Assembly (NCBI GenBank): GCA_001899005.1
Contig: MKUW01000006.1
Coordinates: forward strand, 1-64,000
Reading direction: 5' to 3'
Source of the DNA: Chloroflexi bacterium 44-23
GTDB taxonomy: Bacteria > Chloroflexota > Anaerolineae > Anaerolineales > Anaerolineaceae
DNA length: 64,000 bases
The notes beneath the pieces were generated by a model that saw only the letters and a list, made by a program, of their open reading frames with translations, was not told the origin of the DNA and did no database searches. The position numbers and the translations under genes are program-made. This document shows positions 59,821 through 64,000 of this stretch, one piece after another. Numbering within the stretch: position 1 is the stretch's first letter; each line of letters opens with the position of its first letter.

Positions 59821-61713
59821 TTAATTAATGGAAATCAGATCCTCAGGAGGAGTAATTCTTACTTGAGCACCTGGAATCTTTTCATCGAAAGCGCTAATAA
59901 TGCCGGAAATATCACCTTTATTCGCTAGCTCGAGTAAAGTAGCAACAAATTGTTCGACATCAATCTCATTTAATTCATCCTGGCTTGCCAAATGGTAAAT
60001 ATCAGGATGCTCTGTGCGATTGAAGGTGAATCCTTGATCCCAAAGATCCTCGCTCAATTTTTCTCCTGGACGAGATCCGGTAAAGGTAATTTCAATATCT
60101 CTCCCAGGTTCAAGCCCGGAAAGGCGAATTAAATCCTCAGCCAAATCAACAATTCGAACCTGATCTCCCATATTCAGCACAAAAGTTTCGCCCCCTTTTC
60201 CCATACAGGCTGCCTGTAATACCAGATAGACAGCCTCCGGAATGGTCATAAAATAACGCTTCATATCGGGATGAGTTATCGTAATAGGGCCGCCTTTTGC
60301 AATTTGACGTTTAAATAAAGGTACCACACTTCCACGGCTGCCTAGAACATTGCCAAATCGAACCACACAAAAAGCCTTATTCGTTCGCTTGGCCGCATTA
60401 AGTACAAGTATCTCAGCAATTCTTTTGGTAGCACCCATGATGCTTTTCGGTCGGACTGCCTTATCAGTGGATATCATAACCAAACGTTCGACGTTGCTTT
60501 CTTCAGCAACTTCAACCAGGTTCTTCGCTCCCAAAATATTATTCTTGATAGCTTCTTCGCTGTTTATTTCCATGAGAGGTACATGTTTATGTGCTGCAGT
60601 ATGAAAAACTACATCGGGTTTATGCCGATCAAAAATTATACGTAATCGATTTTTATCCCGCATGTCCGCAATTACCGGGGTAAGAGATAAGCCTGGAAAG
60701 TCTTCTTTTAGATCCAAAAGAGCTTCAAATACACTGTTTTCACCATGTCCAACCAATATAAGTTTGGCCGGACCCCAGCGAGCTATCTGTCGGCATAATT
60801 CCTTGCCAATCGAACCACCTGCGCCTGTAACAAGAATCACTTTTCCACTGATGGTAGCCCCAATCAATTCATCATTCATATGAGCAGGTTGTCTGCGGAG
60901 AAGATCTGCAATATCAACGTCGCGCAGCCGGCTGACAGAAACTGTTCCGCCAAGCAGCTCGTACATACCCGGCATGGTACGAAAAGGAGTATTTTTTACC
61001 CGGCAAATATCTGCTACCAGCCTAACAATACGGCCGGGAGCGCTAGGAATTGCGATCACGACCTCTTCAATTTGCATGGTATCCAGTATTTTTGAAAGAT
61101 CATTGATACTACCCACGACGGGAACTCCGTAAATCTGTTGCTTTAATTTGACGGGGTTGTCATCTAAAAATCCTACCGGAACAAAATTCATCTGTGGATT
61201 CTTTTGCATTTCTCGTACGACCAACGCGCCAGCATCTCCCGCCCCGATAATCAAAGTTCTTCTATTCTCACCAATCTTTACAGTCGCTGCACCAGTAGCA
61301 AAATTATCACTGATAATACGCAAAGAAAACCTCAGTCCTCCTACCAATAAAATTGAGAGAAGCCAGTCAATGCCCAGAATAGTTCGCGGAAACCCAATAA
61401 AAAAGCCCAGTGAAAGAAATAAAATCATCGTGGCAGAAACAATTGCCGATGCTGCTGTAACTGCAATGATGATTACCTTAAGTTCCTGCACACTGGCGTA
61501 CATCCACATACGTCGATATAGACCAAAAAAGTAATAAGTGATTGGTTTGATCACTAGCGAAACACCTAACATCCAGTAAGCACTTGGAAGATATTGGAAA
61601 AATTGAGCTCCAAGCTCAAAACGCAGTGCATAGCTGCCAATAACTGATATGAATATCAGCAATAAATCGCCAAGTAAAATATATTTATTACGTAAATTGG
61701 GTCGGTTGCGCAT
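59821..61713 (-). CDS. membrane nucleotide-sugar epimerase/dehydratase (CapD/FlaA1 type)
   Basis: A 630-residue enzyme. Four N-terminal helices, a CoA-binding-like Rossmann domain (GAGDAGALVVREMQKNP, about 155-170) and an extended SDR domain with VTGAGGSIGKELCRQIARWGP (about 295-315), the catalytic region MISTDKAVRPKSIMGATKR and NVLGSRGSVVPLF. The catalytic motif has Thr-Asp-Lys in place of the usual Tyr-x3-Lys, as in the FlaA1/PglF group of UDP-GlcNAc 4,6-dehydratases. It supplies a deoxy-sugar for the surface glycan. It is directly after the sugar transferase gene (stop and start adjacent, TAA-ATG). Confidence 0.93.
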   Translation of the reverse strand: MRNRPNLRNKYILLGDLLLIFISVIGSYALRFELGAQFFQYLPSAYWMLGVSLVIKPITYYFFGLYRRMWMYASVQELKVIIIAVTAASAIVSATMILFLSLGFFIGFPRTILGIDWLLSILLVGGLRFSLRIISDNFATGAATVKIGENRRTLIIGAGDAGALVVREMQKNPQMNFVPVGFLDDNPVKLKQQIYGVPVVGSINDLSKILDTMQIEEVVIAIPSAPGRIVRLVADICRVKNTPFRTMPGMYELLGGTVSVSRLRDVDIADLLRRQPAHMNDELIGATISGKVILVTGAGGSIGKELCRQIARWGPAKLILVGHGENSVFEALLDLKEDFPGLSLTPVIADMRDKNRLRIIFDRHKPDVVFHTAAHKHVPLMEINSEEAIKNNILGAKNLVEVAEESNVERLVMISTDKAVRPKSIMGATKRIAEILVLNAAKRTNKAFCVVRFGNVLGSRGSVVPLFKRQIAKGGPITITHPDMKRYFMTIPEAVYLVLQAACMGKGGETFVLNMGDQVRIVDLAEDLIRLSGLEPGRDIEITFTGSRPGEKLSEDLWDQGFTFNRTEHPDIYHLASQDELNEIDVEQFVATLLELANKGDISGIISAFDEKIPGAQVRITPPEDLISIN

Positions 61714-63141
61714 TTAGCGTCCTCGCAATCCAATTACAGATCCCACTGTCTGAAACAGGATTCCTAAATCCATTAACGTATTACGGTGTTTGATATAGTA
61801 CAAGTCATACTCCAGTTTAATAGCATTTTCCTCTATTGTTGAAGCATATCCAAAGTTGACTTGTGCCCATCCTGTTAATCCAGGTTTAACAAACAATCTG
61901 GCGCGATAAAATGGGATTATTTCTTTCAATTCATCAATAATCATCGGCCGTTCAGATCGTGGTCCAACCAGACTCATATCACCTTTCAAAATATTTATAA
62001 ATTGTGGCAGCTCATCCAGATGACTCTTCCGTAAAAAACGGCCAAACGGTGTGATTCTATCATCGTTTTCCCTGGCAGCTAAGGCAAGCCCATTTTTTTC
62101 GGCATCCACTTGCATTGAGCGGAATTTTATAATTTTAAACTCTTTGCCATTTTTACCCATTCGAGTCTGTCGATAAATAATCGGGCCTTTTCCACTTATG
62201 GCTATCCCAAATATGATAAATGGAGACAAGATGACTAAAACAAAAACGCCTACCAATCCACCAATAATGTCAATTAACCTTTTGCCGAATTCATAAAAGC
62301 GATTGATATGCATTTGGTCTACAAAGCTGCGCAAGAGCCAGTCGTTTTGTACCAAATAAATTGGAATTCTCCCTAACAGCTCCTCATACATGACCGGCAT
62401 AGTAGTTACGTCCACGCCATTTTCTTCCGCGGTGATAACAGCGTTTAGCAATGATGTTGAAAAATTACCGGAAATTGCAAATACAACATCAGAAATTTGC
62501 TCATCATCAATGATTCTCAACAATTCATCACTGCTGCCAATCACTTCGTAACCCATGAATTCAGTGTTTCTCTTTGAAGGATCATCATCAATTAATCCAA
62601 CCAGATGGAAAGGAATTGGATAACTTTTTTTAACTATATTAACGAGCGTAGAACCGGAATTTCCTGCTCCGACGATAATGACTCTTCTCAAAAAAGCAGG
62701 CGCTGAAAAAACCGCAATATAAATTAAGCGCCAAATTAAAGTTAAAACCGTTGAACCAATAAAGAACAATGCCACTCCCAATCGCGGAAGAGAATTTGGA
62801 GCTGCCAGAAAAAAAATAAAAAAGTATATTATCGCGCTCAGCAACGCCGACATTGCGATGCCGCTAATTGTGGAGGATATCTTTTCCGCATGCCGGTTGT
62901 CATATAACCCCAAAAGAAGCACAACCCACAAAACTGGTAAAAAGAAGTACCAGATTGGAGGCCGTTCGATAATGAACTGCCATGAAAACCTTAACCACTC
63001 TTCTGGTTCGATTGACCAGAGGATTAAAGCTATCAACAATGCCAAAGTTGCACTGACGATATCACCAACTACAAGGATTATCTTGCGTTCTGCTGGTCGT
63101 AATCGCCAGGTTGGTTTACTCTTCATTCCTAGGCTAGCCAT
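61714..63141 (-). CDS. polyprenyl-phosphate sugar-1-phosphate transferase (WbaP/WcaJ type)
   Basis: The 475-residue enzyme starts a lipid-linked glycan by moving a sugar 1-phosphate to undecaprenyl phosphate. Four or five N-terminal helices, a Rossmann-like domain (VGAGNSGSTLVNIVKK) and the C-terminal bacterial sugar transferase domain with GKRLIDIIGG, RQTRMGKNGKEFKIIKFRSM, FLRKSHLDELPQFINILKGDMSLVGPRSERP and ARLFVKPGLTGWAQVNFG. Arg and Asp-Glu pair of the catalytic site (LDELPQ) are present. The GT2 gene upstream ends 5 nt before this gene begins. Confidence 0.93.
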   Translation of the reverse strand: MASLGMKSKPTWRLRPAERKIILVVGDIVSATLALLIALILWSIEPEEWLRFSWQFIIERPPIWYFFLPVLWVVLLLGLYDNRHAEKISSTISGIAMSALLSAIIYFFIFFLAAPNSLPRLGVALFFIGSTVLTLIWRLIYIAVFSAPAFLRRVIIVGAGNSGSTLVNIVKKSYPIPFHLVGLIDDDPSKRNTEFMGYEVIGSSDELLRIIDDEQISDVVFAISGNFSTSLLNAVITAEENGVDVTTMPVMYEELLGRIPIYLVQNDWLLRSFVDQMHINRFYEFGKRLIDIIGGLVGVFVLVILSPFIIFGIAISGKGPIIYRQTRMGKNGKEFKIIKFRSMQVDAEKNGLALAARENDDRITPFGRFLRKSHLDELPQFINILKGDMSLVGPRSERPMIIDELKEIIPFYRARLFVKPGLTGWAQVNFGYASTIEENAIKLEYDLYYIKHRNTLMDLGILFQTVGSVIGLRGR

Positions 63142-63146
63142 AAAGA

Positions 63147-64000
63147 CTAATTATAACCTCTGTTTTTACTGATAAAGCTAAAAATAAATCCTGTTCCCCA
63201 TGAGATGTGCATGAGCAATATTGAGATTGGAATCCCGGCAATAAGTCGAAAATCGGATTCTTTTTTTGCCAACTTCAAACTGGCAAATGTTAAAATCACA
63301 AAATATACAATTAAAATCACAGATAAAATAATTAGACTGGCAGGAAAGAAAATTGCAAGAATTAACAAAGATAAGACCATCAAAACAAATAAAGGCGGTA
63401 AGGCTTGCCTCAAGCGAATAGTTTCAGGATATTTCCGAAGCATCTTAAATTTCCAAAATCCATAGCGCCAATATTGGCGTATGAGATCTTTCAATGTTCC
63501 TCGTGCAATATAATTCGACTTAATTCTGGGGTCGTAATAAATTTTTCCACCATTTCTAATAATTCGACTATTGAATTCATAATCTTCATTTGATAATAAG
63601 GTTTCATCAAAGTATCCAATTTGAGTAAAAAGCTCGCGATGAAATGCCCCGAAAGGAACGGTTTCAACAAACCCGGTGGCGAGAGAATACCGATAGCGGG
63701 CATCTCCAGCTCCTAATGGATGAGACGCAGCTGCCGCGATTGATTTTCCAATCCATGTATCTTGCCCTGGTTGAATTAACCACAAACCACCCACGTTGGC
63801 AATTTCTTCGTTTTGCAAATTCTCTACACTATATTGAATATAATTTCGATGCGGAATGGTGTGGGCATCCATACGAACAATAATTTCCCCGCTGCTATTC
63901 TTAATGGCCAAATTTAAGCCTGTTGGAATATTACGCTTTGGATTATTAACCACTTTTATAGCCAATTCTGGAAACATCGTACGGCTTAAATCGATCTGAT
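63147..64000 (-). CDS. family 2 glycosyltransferase, 5' end beyond the window
   Basis: Partial gene; the open frame runs to the window edge, so the N terminus with the nucleotide-binding and DDG-type residues is missing. The visible part begins IDLSRTMFPELAIKVV and has GEIIVRMDAHTIPHRNYI (D-x-H acceptor-metal motif), GGLWLIQPG, ETVPFGAFHRELF, and FDETLLSNEDYEFNSRI (the ED active-site pair), then two membrane helices at the end. It transfers a sugar during synthesis of the surface glycan. The ATG at 63977 is only an internal Met. Confidence 0.9.
   Translation of the reverse strand, partial: QIDLSRTMFPELAIKVVNNPKRNIPTGLNLAIKNSSGEIIVRMDAHTIPHRNYIQYSVENLQNEEIANVGGLWLIQPGQDTWIGKSIAAAASHPLGAGDARYRYSLATGFVETVPFGAFHRELFTQIGYFDETLLSNEDYEFNSRIIRNGGKIYYDPRIKSNYIARGTLKDLIRQYWRYGFWKFKMLRKYPETIRLRQALPPLFVLMVLSLLILAIFFPASLIILSVILIVYFVILTFASLKLAKKESDFRLIAGIPISILLMHISWGTGFIFSFISKNRGYN

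Noticed and set aside
1..64000. CRISPR arrays, insertion sequences, prophage and integrase genes
   Set aside because: No regularly spaced 25-35 nt repeats, transposase or phage structural or integrase frames were seen on reading both strands.

Overview
The window is bacterial, moderately AT-rich and densely coded. The gene content points to a facultatively aerobic member of the Chloroflexota, probably class Anaerolineae. This is inferred from several features together: a membrane protein with threonine-proline repeats, a MoeA fused to a periplasmic-binding-like domain, a fused heme o/heme a synthase, an A2-type caa3 oxidase, and an mre operon carrying minC but no minD. No marker gene is present to prove the assignment. 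No insertion sequence, prophage or CRISPR array was found.

Layout. 1-5.1 kb (+): a HAD phosphatase, a bifunctional (p)ppGpp synthetase/hydrolase, MoeA, a VKOR-like oxidoreductase and a small acidic Cys protein ending at a good terminator. 5.2-6.1 kb (-): a lone PD-(D/E)XK-like protein and tRNA-Gln. 6.3-14.3 kb (-): the rod-shape operon mreB-mreC-mreD-mrdA-minC-(43-codon ORF)-rodA-gltX. 14.4-15.6 kb (-): a VTT/DedA-like protein and uridine kinase, divergent from a methyltransferase-patatin fusion. 17.2-21.1 kb: tRNA-Thr, a GT4 glycosyltransferase, DinB and a degenerate sugar-isomerase (SIS) homologue.

21.2-29.4 kb (+): a formate/C1 cassette (fdhD, fused NuoEF-type diaphorase, NuoG-like ferredoxin, Cys-type formate dehydrogenase, MetV-MetF fusion, FocA channel). 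It can be read as formate uptake, oxidation to CO2 with electrons passed to NAD(P) or ferredoxin, and a link to the folate C1 pool. 29.8-33.1 kb (-): a small protein, an AI-2E-type permease, an FHA protein and a ChbG-type deacetylase. Next to the deacetylase is an unannotated ~176-nt rod-like RNA that looks like 6S RNA.

33.5-35.1 kb (+): a PCu(A)C copper chaperone, a LigT-type phosphodiesterase and RsfS. RsfS has a long leader hairpin and an apparent CTG start. 35.1-43.2 kb (-): a full caa3 oxidase locus (ctaC with fused cytochrome c, ctaD, subunit IV, subunit III, SCO, a cupredoxin-like anchor, SURF1, CtaA-CtaB fusion) and a separate cytochrome c lipoprotein. A divergent Rrf2 regulator follows. 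44.1-50.0 kb (-): peroxiredoxin, two further MoeA paralogues, a UbiA-like membrane protein and proline dehydrogenase.

50.2-54.1 kb (+): two overlapping genes for unrecognised membrane proteins with SPFH/band-7-like regions, followed by psuG. 54.4-57.6 kb: a Thr-Pro-repeat membrane protein divergent from a receptor-like Ser/Thr kinase with a beta-propeller. 57.6-64 kb (-): the start of a cell-surface polysaccharide locus with two FemAB-like proteins, a CapD/FlaA1-type dehydratase, a polyprenyl-phosphate sugar transferase and a GT2 cut by the window edge. The items I consider least described are the SPFH pair, the methyltransferase-patatin fusion, the 43-codon ORF between minC and rodA, and the rsfS leader.
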